DNA of 64,000 bases from Oscheius dolichura (Eukaryota > Nematoda > Chromadorea > Rhabditida > Rhabditidae). The stretch is from positions 7,626,001 to 7,690,000 of the forward strand of contig OW051495.1 of the NCBI GenBank assembly GCA_932521035.1, read 5' to 3'. This document shows, in pieces, positions 24,581 through 36,900 of this stretch. A program made the position numbers and the translations under genes. Every line of letters begins with the position of its first letter. Position 1 is the first letter of the stretch. The notes under the pieces are model-generated. The model was given only the letters and a program-made list of their open reading frames with translations. It searched no databases and was not told where the DNA came from.

Positions 24581-24678
24581 AGCCGCTGCACCCGTAAATT
24601 CTCGGCAGCTGCTAGTTCTTTTAGTTACCCTGCGCGGAACGCCAATCCCGCGTGCTGGCGAGATTTTACGGGTGCGTC
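24581..24678. mobile_element. miniature inverted-repeat element, short form
   Basis: The left arm GCTGCACCCGTAAATTCTCG and the right arm GGCGAGATTTTACGGGTGCG surround about 50 bases of GC-rich interior. It lies 300 bases before the BED/hAT start codon. Confidence 0.7.
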
Positions 24679-24978
24679 GTCTGCCTCTTTTTTACGTCAT
24701 TGTCTCTCGCTAATAATAAGATTGCCATAATTGTTGCCTATTTTTGGCAAAGGGGAAATTGATGTCAGCTCCAGGAGGAACAAAATGTGTAGAGGGTATT
24801 CCCAGTGTCCGGGGAAAACTTGTTTCTTGGACTGTTCTCCCACTCTGTCTCTCACTTTCTCGGGGTGTTTATTGAATTGTTTTTCTCCTATCATCCTCCC
24901 CAATTTCCAACCGCCCTCCCCGTAAAAAAACCAAACGGGAAAGAGAGAGAGAGAGTTATTTTCTCTTATTTCGTGACG

Positions 24979-27900
24979 ATGATGCTGACCACCACCACCC
25001 CCCGTGAAATGAATGCGGATTTCAGCAAGCTGTCTCTCGTCACCCAGGACGAACTCAGCAGTCTTGCTGCCGGACAACGACACCAGAGGAATCGATCTTT
25101 GAAGGTTCGTTGCACTCTTTTTAACCCAGTTATTTATAAAATTGCCGCTTTTTAAAATCTGACTGTCTAACTGTGGCTTTCTCTTCTTCTTCTTTCAATC
25201 CTAAAAAGCAAAGTTCCCTTTTTTTTCGAGACTAAAATTACGCAAATCCTTAGGAATTTCCTCTTTGTTTGCCATTTTGATCTTTATTTTTTTCCCCAGC
25301 CACCTGCCGGAAATTCGTCTTGTGTTCACAGGAAGCGTGATCACCACATTTTTTGCCTTCTCCTTACGCCATTTATGAATTTTTATAACCGAAACAGGTG
25401 ACTTTCGCGGGTCTGAGAACATTTTTATTTTTCGGTTTTTTAAATCAAAACGTGTTCTCCTGATTGTTTCACATCAGTAGCTGGGAAACAGCCACAAAAA
25501 AAGTCAAACCCAAGACCACAGCCTAAAAATAGACAGCCCCCTACTTTAGGTTGTCTTTTCGTCAAATAAACATCAAGTTTACATGTTGGAAAAGAAGGAA
25601 AACAGAACGACATAGTTGGGCAGGGGAGAAGGAACCGGAGATGAGGGGAAAACCAAAAACTCGAGAAACGGCAGAGGAGCTAAAAAGAGCCCATCAGACT
25701 GTTCGATACACTATATTCCGACCCCCTGCACCCGTAAAATCTCGGCAATAGGATCATCTTTATTCAAAACTGACAAAACGGTGACGTCTTTATATCTTTG
25801 TTTTGCCGAGACTTTACGGGGTGCAAGGGATTGGACTATCGTTTACCGTGCCCATCAGACGGGCACCCAGCCGTTTCCAGTCCTGAAAAGGATGCCAACA
25901 GTCCAATTTTAAGGATCTATTGAAAACGGCTCAATTTTCCAAGCGCTAAAAATTGCAACAAACCGTCTTGCTAAATAGTGCAAAAAATTATCCAGGAATG
26001 CGGAAAAGGTGCCGGGCAACTGTCAGCCAATATCCGTAAACTTCCCCTTCCCTCGCAAGTTAGCTTGAGCAGGAGAACTTTGGAGAGGGATCTGGAAGCT
26101 GGGGGATCCACCTGTTTTGGATAAAATGCATATAAGAGGATGAGGATTACGGTAATATGTTCAGCCATTCGGATCAAGGTCTCTAAGATAACAAAAACGC
26201 AGTGTCTTCCGATCTCTTCGGCTCTTTGATCCACCTTTTCCTCTAGATTTTGGGGCTCCTGAGACGGTCCTAGAAAACCTCCAGCGGATCTTTTCTGCCT
26301 TGTGTATTCTTCAAAAGACAGGGATCCCCCAGCCGACGTCAGCCATTATTTATCCCCCCGGTGATCTAGGCCCCTTTTTGGAGTCTTTCGGGTCACTATG
26401 GCAATTTTAAACTTTAACTAGAGCAAACTAAAAACTACCGTATTCATCCGGAAAACCATAAATTCATAGTGATATTTCAGAAATCGGCAGCGGTCAACGA
26501 AGATGAGCCGTCCACGTTGCTGGATTTTACCGGGGCACGGCGGGCGGCATCTTTTGACACATCCCAACAGATGAAATCACCGCCATGTGAGTTATCTCCT
26601 CTTTTTTTTAAAAAAATATATGAAAGCTCAAATCTGACACCACTCGAACATTATCCGCTCTCTCTATCTTCCAATGACGTCTCCGTCAAAATCCCCCCTG
26701 AAATTTGAGTTCTGTTCCTCCCCGGGAAATGAGGAGACGAGACAGATCTTTGAACCCTCAGTTCCAGCAGCCGAGAAGACCCGTAACAGACCCATCTGGG
26801 TCGAGCGGGTGCTCCTGCTCTTGAACTGAATTCAATTATTATGACCAGGCTGGAAGAATGCCCGGCTGTGGTTTTCGATCATCTTCCTTAATTCTCATGT
26901 TCGGTTAGGGGGAAAGACAATAATGAAGAAGAGAAGGCCATTCACACAAATTAGCTGGACATCCAGTGCGTAAAATGTACAGAGAACGGGGGAGGGAGGG
27001 AGGGAGGGACGGGGCCAAGGGGGAATGTAACAGGAAGAAGATGAACAGCCTCCTCCTAGCTACTCTTTGCTTCAGGGCATTAATTAACCTACCAACTTGT
27101 GATCTTTAACAGTTCTTTTCAATGAGGCAGATCCACGTTTTATCCTTCCACTATTGAGAATTACTGTAGCCACATTTGGAGTAAAGCCCATAAGTGAGCT
27201 CGGCCCTCGATATTCCGATCCCCTGCACCCGTAAAGGCTCGGCAGTAGGATCATCTTTATTCAAAACTGTTACAAAACTATGTCGTTTTTATAGCTTTGT
27301 CTTGCCGAGACTGTACGGGTGCACGGGATCGGACTATCGAGGGGCCAACCACATAAGTGAGCTGACCTAGACCGATCGGATACAATGGAACCGGCCCAGG
27401 TGGACCTTGACCCGATCGTAGGTTCGAGTAGGGCCGAGACGACCCGATGCCCGAACCACCCGGGTCAGGGCGACCTATCCTCTGTTAGCCCCTCTCTCAT
27501 ACTTGATTATATGCGTCTTTTTTACTTTTTAACAGAGCTACAGTAATTCTGGGCTGCAAATTTCTGTTTTTAAAACAAACACATATTCTTATTTCCCGCG
27601 TTAATTGCTGGCTAAAGTTCTATACATTCCTTCTGTTCTTTTCCACTTTTCACGTGATTTCTCCCAATTTTTGATACCTTTTAAAAGTTCAGCCTACTTT
27701 GTCAAAACAATATCTCTGATCATTTCAGCGTCTCTCTAGTCTCCCGCCACTTTTTTATGAGAGGCGTTACCCCCCGGTTCGGCCCATTATTCTGCGTCAG
27801 AAAAGCAGAAAACTAAATAAAATTAGCTCCCCCTAACTGGATCATACGCTTTGATTATTTTTAATATAGATACCCCGGGAAAGATACACAAAATACCTTT

Positions 27901-30900
27901 TTTTTAATGTAGAATTGACATAGGTAAAAGTTGACTTTAATTCCTGCACGTACGTACGTCGTCGCCGCCACATATCCGCCCCCTTACCATATAACCAGCC
28001 ATTTATGGGTAGACGTTTTCACACATTCAAAACAATGTCTATACGTTTTTTCGTGTCTTGTTTTGATTAATTTCTACATACGAGTACAGTTTTCTAAAAT
28101 TGTCTGCTTACTGTAAGGGTAACAGTTGGTGGGAAGGGCTTCAGGTCCTCCACGCTTTTTGTAAACAAATGTTGAAACGCTCTGTTCTCTTTATAAGCGT
28201 TACTATTGTCGCACCCCATACTCTAAACCCTTCCTTTCTTGGGAAAGCAAATTTGACCGAGCATGTTGTTTTTTGCCTGTAATTGCATGAGTACTGGGAG
28301 CGCCTGTTGCCGACGGCGGTATCCAGGATCCGACCCTGTTTTTGACTTTTGCCATACCTCCAAGTAATCGAAAAAGGATATCTAACCTCCCAAATCCTCC
28401 TAGGACCACCAGGGATGACGTTATCACCTTTTATTTTATTCTAAAACCGTCTTCCGATGAGCTGGGACCACATTAACCGCTCACCAATCGGTCTCAAAGG
28501 TGATGTAGTTGACCCAGGTCGGGAGGTGACAGGTACACTCCGTGCAAATTGGACAATGAAGGAAGGCCAGGTCAATCTTGACTCCCTCCTTTCCACGCCA
28601 CAAGGTCAGGCCGATCTAATCCTGCTTGATCCTTCGATCCTTTGGCTGTTCGTTTCATTGTTTTATTCAATTTGAAAATTGACTTTTCACCGTTTCCAAA
28701 GAACAATTTCGCGTCTGGTACTTGGTACGGAGCCAATTCTATAAAACATGCAAAATTGTAGCATTAGATACTCAGTTCAATAGCTTTACTCGTTACTCCC
28801 CGCTTTTCTAACCCCCTCACCCTAAATTAATAATAAAACTATAACCTCACACATCCCAACAAACCGCACCAATTCTTACCCCCTGGAACTAACTGGGAAT
28901 TAATTTTCAGCGGTGGCTGGTTCATCCGGAATGAGACCGTTGTCCTTCGACGCTACGCGAGGTCGTCTCTCGGCCTTCTCGCCCATCGACGTGCCACGTC
29001 TTCTTGTTCAATCCCCGGCTTCTCCCCTGAATATCCTGGAGAGAGCACTAACACCTGATCAACGCCTTCTAACCGTGCCTTCGCCCGACTTTGCCCGAAA
29101 GTCGCCCGTCGGAAGTGAGGAGCTTTTTCTTTTATTTTCAGACAGACTTTTAGCCTAAACTAACATGTTTTAAGTTAATTTCTAAGTTGATGGCCAGTGC
29201 TCATTGCCCAGCTAATAGTACCCACCTTTACGTAACCAAAAATTGACCTAAATCCATTCCATAATGCGTCGAATTGGACACCTGTGTGCGCACTTTGCGT
29301 AGTAGTGTTCGTCTAGATTAATAGCAATATTATTTAATTTAAAACTATCGGGTGGGAGTTCGAGTCGGAAAACAAATTAAAGTAGACCAGGAACTAGGTA
29401 GATATACGGGGAATAGGGTAGTATAGCACACGGGGGCGGAACATTGCTCCCAATTTAACAAATTTAACTACCTGCTTACCGTAATCCAAGTGTTCACTTC
29501 TTACCTTCCCGGAAGTTCTATTCAATGGACCCGCCGCTCTTCTCCAATAGTTTAGGGTCCTACCTGGATCAAGGGAGTTTCTTTTCCTTTACTAGGATTA
29601 CTGTAGGTTTCTCGGGAACACATTGAGAGCCGGACCGAGAAAACTCCGATTAGCTTCCTTTTGGCTCCAGTTTCTGTTCTTTTACCCTGGTTTAATGTAG
29701 CTCCTCATCCAAGATCCTGACTCATTTATTAGGATTACTGTAAGCTTAATCTTCTAATTTTCTGTAATCCCGCTCGTCTTCTTTTACATATTTTGAAAGC
29801 GAAGAAGTCACCCATGTATATGACTCAAAAACACAAGGGAGATATAGAAAACATTCAAAAGATGGCAAACAGCAATGCGTTCATATGAGTACAGAGAAGT
29901 TCTATTAATAACCCTGGTATTTTCAGGCGAATCACCGAAGAGCGACTATCTCTCCACGCTGAATCTACAACCCCTCCTGGGCCATTTGGCCTTCACCGCC
30001 ATGCAACAGGCTCAAGCTCAAGCGATGAGTAATGTCCAGGCTATGGAGGTCGACCCGCCGAAACCGAATCCCAGTCTCTTGAACCTCCAACATGCCATGA
30101 GTAGTCATGAAAGTGGATCATCGTTTGACCTGACGACTTCTATGGAATTGGCAGGACCTTCGGGAATGGATACGGTAGGTTTTGAAAGCAAAAATAAAAC
30201 AAAGACACCTAAAATAATGAATTTGAAGAGCCTGGGCAGGATAAGAAGGGAAATTCTACAGTATCTCTGGGGTGTGGGTCCTGTAAAGAGTCCAATAATA
30301 TTCTCTGGGTACTGTAGCCGTCAATTTCATGATCAAAGAAACCTTTTCCTCAATTTTTTTAAAGAAAACTGCAGCCTACCATAATCCATGTGCTACAGTA
30401 TCGCAACAGGCCCTTGAACCCTTTAAACAGTAGCCGGGAGTACTGTAGGAATGGGTTCCTCTTTAAATTAAAGTTAACATACTCTCCCTCAGTTTATAAA
30501 AGAAGATCCCCCATCCCTTTCCTCCAAAGGAATTTAATAAACTGCACTCCGTCATCCCTACTTGCGTCTTCGAATTCTTCGTACATCTTATTCATCCGTG
30601 CGCATTTCTCATGTTTACCCCAAGCTCTTCTTTTCATTAAAGTCATTCTTTCCATTCATTCTTTATTCTCTCTTCTCCTCCAATGCGAAGTACAGCAGCA
30701 CGCGCATAATCCTATAATGTGCCCTTTACCCTCCACTCTTGCATTATTAAATGGCGTCAATCGCGGGTAGACAATTGACTAGCAGGGATTCACTTCCCGG
30801 CTCGTAGATCACACCCCCGTAATCAAAACAAGAGAGACAAATTACGTATTACGTACTTTATTTTTGCATTGACGTCGCTGATTTCCTTGAAATAAAGGCA

Positions 30901-33900
30901 ATTAATCCCTTCCCAGTTTTGTAACAAATTGGAATGAAATGGGGCGAAGAGAATGGAATTTGATAGGAGGAAAATATGTTATGGTGGTCGCAGGTTTCTC
31001 CTGATGAATACCGGAATTCTTGAAATTTCATGGGGGATGACAATAGAGGGAGAAGTATGGGAGCTGAAGTAAACACCAGGACAGCACCCACACACGGTAG
31101 TCATATGGACCTATTTGCTACGTTAAGACGACTTGTACGCCCTGCTTCTTGGGTAACTTTTACCGGAATACTCCCTTTCTAGTGTTAGTTAGGATTAGAG
31201 CGCGTTTACTGCTGTCTGGGGCCTTTTTTAAAATATGGGGCACTGTAGCGGGCGGTGAACATTATAGAACTTTTAAAACGGCTAAAAATTGAAAATATAC
31301 CGTTATTCGGGGTAGAAAACTCCGCAGTTCATCCATTCCAAAAAATTTACTGTAGCGCGCGATCACTTCTGCTTTTTATATAAAAAGCTCTTATGTAACG
31401 AACTTTTTTTTCGGTCTCCCGAAGGGAGACCCCATACGCTCTGTAGAGCTAAGCTTGGGGAGTAGTGAGGTAAAATATTAGAGTAAAATATTAGACCGGC
31501 GCGTCCGGCGGTCGCCTGGCCGCCGGTGACGCGCGGCTTCCTAGTCATCATTTCAAAGTTTACTGTATTAGAGTGACAGTCTGGAGATTTTTGGGGGCTT
31601 TGCAACGAAAAGAGTAGATTAAAGATCCCCACTTGTAGCCCATGGGTTACTGTAGAGGTAGTATGGAGTTAAAACTAGGGAAAAAGCCCCCCAAATCTCA
31701 CAATACGGCCAAATTTCCATTCCCGGCAAGCAAAGTTTACACTTTCCCCCCTCTTCTGTTTCCACACCCACACGACTCTTCCAATAAACAAGATGAGTAA
31801 TGAAATCTCGAGGGGGATCAACTATTTGCTAATATCTGAAAATAGTCTAATTTCATCTATTTTTAGCATGGACATGCGCCGGCAGCGTCAGCAGAACTTT
31901 TGGCATCGATGCCGCCAAAAGCCATTATCCAGGATGATATTCGGACAGGACAGGGACGATTTCAGCTGGTCAGAAAACGGGGCAGGAGCGAAGTTTGGAA
32001 TCTTTTTGGACAGGTGAGACTTTTTAGAGAGGGGACTTAGACCTTTAAAATACCGTAACCTATCGTAAAAACGAGGAAAAGCCCGTCAAAAGGCGATCTG
32101 TTGAGAAGCTCCCCCCAATTAGCGCGCTTTCCCCCGAGATAGTACAATTTGACCTTGTATGTCCTTTTATTAATTTTAGATCATTATTTTATTTTTCCCG
32201 TTTCTGATGATCTCCCACCAAGACACCAGATTTCTGATGTTCTCCCACCCAGACACGACGTAGACCTTTAAAAAGTCGACAGAAAGAGCCCCAACATGTA
32301 CTATGATGTCAAAAATCTAAACTTACTTTCAAGGATATACAAATAACAATCTTTAGCCGGCGCTTATAAGGAAGCAGGCGATGAGTATACGTGAGATATC
32401 GTGCTCTCTTAATGAGAGAACTCATCATTTCCGACCCCCTAAGCGCGTCTCTAGTAATGGCTACGTAACTCTCTCTAGACTCAGCTCCTTGTACTTAATA
32501 CACGCTTCTTATCCTCCCTGACCACAGATGAAGGATCGCATATATCTACTCCCTCTACTTCTTACGGTATTAGACAGCCGCATATGAGGATAGCTTTATT
32601 CCTTAAACGCGACGAAAGCATTAGATCCGCATCGTAAATCCGGAGATTTCTCACAAATCTCTTCCAAAGACCGACTTTCTTTTTCACGAAGCTCTCCCTG
32701 TTCTCTTATTGCTATAGACTTCCTATTTCTGTTTTGAACTTTAATTTAGCTGCGTAGACATTGAACACACAATTTTACGATAAGTGTCAAATAGCCTAGC
32801 TTTGGTTCGGATTTGTCTGTTTCACAGGAACAGTCAGACTTGGGCAAAAAGCGCCCCCAAGGGTCGCCATGTACTTTGCGTACGAGGATGAGTATGAGTT
32901 CTTCTTGATCCCAGTACTCAGAGTACGTGGGGTTCTTTTCATCCTGCCCTGACTGTTCCTGGAGAAATTATAGAACCCCGTTCATTATTCTTCGGAAACC
33001 GTCGTAGAGTACGGTAGAGAAGCGCAAGTGCCAGTTCATCATCGAATAGTTTCTTTTTAGATATTCAACTTTGATTTACGTGGTGTTAGACAATATTTTA
33101 GAAATTAGACAAACTTGGGGGAACCCGAAGTTCAACGCCCAATGACGTTACGGTACCAAAAACCCGTAGGCTAAGCCTCCTCTCACCCGAATTTTTTCAT
33201 AGGCAGTTTCTTCGCCATTTTTCCTTCTCTTTGATGCCCTCTAGCCATACAAAATAAAAAAGAAAATAATAAGTTTTCCCACATGACGTGACCTCCTTCC
33301 TCCTCGTTTTTCTGAATAGGCTCATAGAAGCCTCCCATAATTTCGAGCGTCAAGAAGATGATGTCGATCTCTCTTTCTTTCCTCCTCCACGTCGTCTTCT
33401 TGCGTAAAAGGTGCGACAGAGGGATAATGGAGTCCTCCTCCTCCTCATCTCATTCATTAGTCAGTTAGCTTTTCCTGACGACATTAAAATCTATTTATTA
33501 ACCACCTCCTCTTCCCCTGCCAATTAGCTCAACAGAACAGAGAATAGACCTCATTTTTGACCTCGTTTCTTCCTTTAAAGAGAGGGGTGGTGATTACGTA
33601 GATTGGGGGGAGGTGGATGATTTCCTTCTTTTCTCAGCTGGGGGGATAAATGACGCACTTTAGCAGCCATTAGTCCATTTTTATCTTTTCAACCCGTCTT
33701 ATATGGACCCTTTTCAGGTGCTGGACACTCAAAGCAACGTCCGTCTACCGTATGTGGCATGCTACGCCTGTAAGGTCAGTCGGGGAGGCCTCTTCCCTTC
33801 GGGACCCGTTTCCCTAGGGGGCTCGTGACCCCAACTCTCTTACCGCGAAACCGCGTGATTTAAATCCTCCTCCTTTCCTCTTCATTACCACCTCACAAGG

Positions 33901-36900
33901 AATACATCTCCCCTCTCAATAACATCCGGATTATGTCCGCACATCCCCAAAGGGGTCTTTGTTCTCCCCCTGTGATACCTGGGAAAGGAGGGGAGGAGAG
34001 GATATAAACCACCAGAGCCCGGCAGAGGGCAGCAGTCCTCCAACAGGCATCATCTGCAACAGCAGCAGCTAACCCTCCCTTTCAATTCCCGGCAACAATG
34101 GACGGGGAGCTCCTGGATTACGACGTCGGCTATGCGGTGGATGATGAGCAATCGCTTCAGGTTCTCTACACGGATACTGGTGGCGGTACTGGGAATATGA
34201 CAAGGCATAGGTGTCCGCTAGGAGTCAGCTACCGGAGCAGCAATCCGGGGTGAGTCTTTTAAACCGTTTTTAACATAAAAATGTGAACAAAAGGACAAAA
34301 TATGTGGAGATCACTGTAGCGTTTTTTAAAGCTTCCATTTCTCTCCTTTTTCCAAAATTTACCAATTTTTCTTCCTGAAACTGGGATTCAAAGGGATTAC
34401 AGTAATCTCGTTGATGCTCTAAAACTTCGAGCTACGGTATCCTCAATTTATGACATTCTGCATCCTGGCGGGAGGTCGTCCGATTTACAACCAAAGGACA
34501 TCTTATAAATAAATTTCGTCTGTAATTAATCTTTCCGTCTGCCTCTCTGGATCCTTCCATTATCCGACCCCCGCCACAATAGCCTACAGACCTCTCTCCC
34601 GTCCCCTTCCCTCCTCCTCCCTGTATTACTATAACAATAACAATATATATAGTGTCTACGCCACCTACGCAGCGGTTTCTTTCTTAATTTTGTATAAAAT
34701 AAACGAAATAACAGCTTTCTGATCTGTAGCCATCCACTCGCGCTCACGTGAACTATAAATAGTAAATAAATAAATAGAAGACGGGATGATGACACTTAGG
34801 CTGAGCTTATTTAATTTGGAAAAATGTGTTTTTTATTGTTAAAAGTGGGAGAAAGAGCGAGAGACTAATAAAGGGATTACAGAGAGTGGGGAATCCCCCT
34901 CGAGCTCATTTGATGCCTGTAAGCGGGTGGTCTACAAACCACCCCCGCCTGCATTGGAATCCCATCATTTCTCTATGACTCTGGGTACTGTAGCGAAAAC
35001 AGGCGGGACCCTTTTCCGAATTTTGGGCCCTGCAACGAAAGAAAGCTAAATACTGCTAATTTGAACAAGTTTCCCTCCATTAGGTCCCGTACGGAAGGAC
35101 ATTTTTGATTCTGGAGACAATACGGTAGAAGCCTCGAGTTTTCCCTACAGTAACGCCACTTTCTCCCGGATTTTGGGTCCTAAACGAAGAGAAAACGAAT
35201 GTTTCTTCCAAAAAAAGAACTTCCCCCTTTTCTGATCTTGTAGGTCCCGTTAAGAAGAGGATAAAAAATCCGCCTAAAATCAACTAGACCACCAGATCAG
35301 GAGCTTTTATGATTCTAATCCAAAGTCTCCCTGTCTTGTTCCGTTCTCTCTCCACATTTCGACAGATCTCTTTTCGAACTCCTGTCTATTTCTAGGGGTG
35401 GGGCTGAGCTGCTTATAGACTTTTATAGACCAATAAATCATACTTATAGCCGGTGATAATCCCCGCTACCAACTTTTTCACAACTTTCTCTTCTATTCTG
35501 TGATAAAAAGTGTTCTGTATCCTGTTGAAATCTACTCCGAGTCCACTCAAGAATAGCCCTCCTCTTTCTACTTAATCTGGTATATAAAAGCTATGAAAAG
35601 TAGTTGAAAGACTCTTTATTTTTCAACCAGCTCAGCTTTTCCAGCCTTTGAGATTTTGCCGCGTCGTCTGGTGGGAAAGCACTTGTTTATTTGTTATTTT
35701 CAAAGAAAAAGCCGCCATAACTCCAAGGATCCCACAAAATTCATCTCAAAACCATTTTTTGACTCCTTGCTGTAGCTTCTCACTGCCCCAATTTACTTTG
35801 GCAATGAAAAAACTCCAATGAAAAAACTCCACTATACGTTTGGTAGTGTTCATAATGAGCAGTATCTTTGTATTCACTTTGTATCATAAAATTACCAAAA
35901 ATACCGTAACCAAATATCTACCCTATGAGAAAAATGAACCCATACTTTTCTTTCACCAGGTCGCTAAACTTCAAAAAAGGAGAAGAGATCTTTTCGCGTT
36001 TCACGGACTCAGTTTTCCATATTTTTACAGTTTTTTGGAGCGTGGAAACTTTTTCTGGAGTCCAACACTGAGAAAAAGAAACTTTTGTAATATATTCTTC
36101 TTTCCATAGGAAAACAGCCGGTTCAAAATGATGTCTATCTGTGTAATTGTGGCTTCTCTCAGCCCATTTACAGAACGGGGCACAAAATGACCTTCATCCC
36201 ATCATTTTATAGTTCAGCACCACAATTATTTGACCTATTTGTTTTGATCTATGAAATGACCCGGAATAATAATATTTCCCCCAAGTAGTAAGTAAAATTC
36301 GTCATTTTGTAGCCGCCCCTCCTGCCCTGCAAGTGTTCTAATTGAATTTTCCCCCATTTTTAATTTATAAACCCAACAAATTGTCTATGATTACGACCCA
36401 CGCATACATACAAGCCGACGTGATTTGTTCTTTTTGCGCGCACAAATTAGCTCAAATTAGCTCAATATGATTCGAAAATAATAAATAAGCGGCGTCGCTG
36501 TCGTCGGCGAAGGGGAAAGAGGGTGGGAACCGGAGACAATTGAATTGGGTCGACTCGCTCGGGTTGAGTTGACTTGATTCATTTGCGGGTTTACCGAACT
36601 GCGAGCGGGTGTCCGACGAACTGGTCGTCTCTTGCCCCACCGTTTCGCCCTTTCGTTCCTGATTTGTCCCATCACTTCGCCAAAAAAGGTCGGAAGTTTT
36701 TCTCTTCCCCCTACTCCTTCTTCCCCGCGCCTGTTTTAGATCAATCGGGTCATTCTTGATTCCTTCCCGACTTGCACTGTGGTGGGTTGTGATGCGTTGA
36801 TTCATTCTCAAGAAACAACCAAAAGATAGACCGTCTCTTTATTTTTTCTGCTTCTTCCTGGCCTTTTTATAGGAGTACGCCACCTATCTTGAATTCTGAA

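Noticed and set aside
36452-36811. 119-codon minus-strand open frame inside intron 7 of the BED/hAT gene
   Set aside because: Low-complexity Arg/Ser/Thr composition, no recognisable domain and no clear start context.
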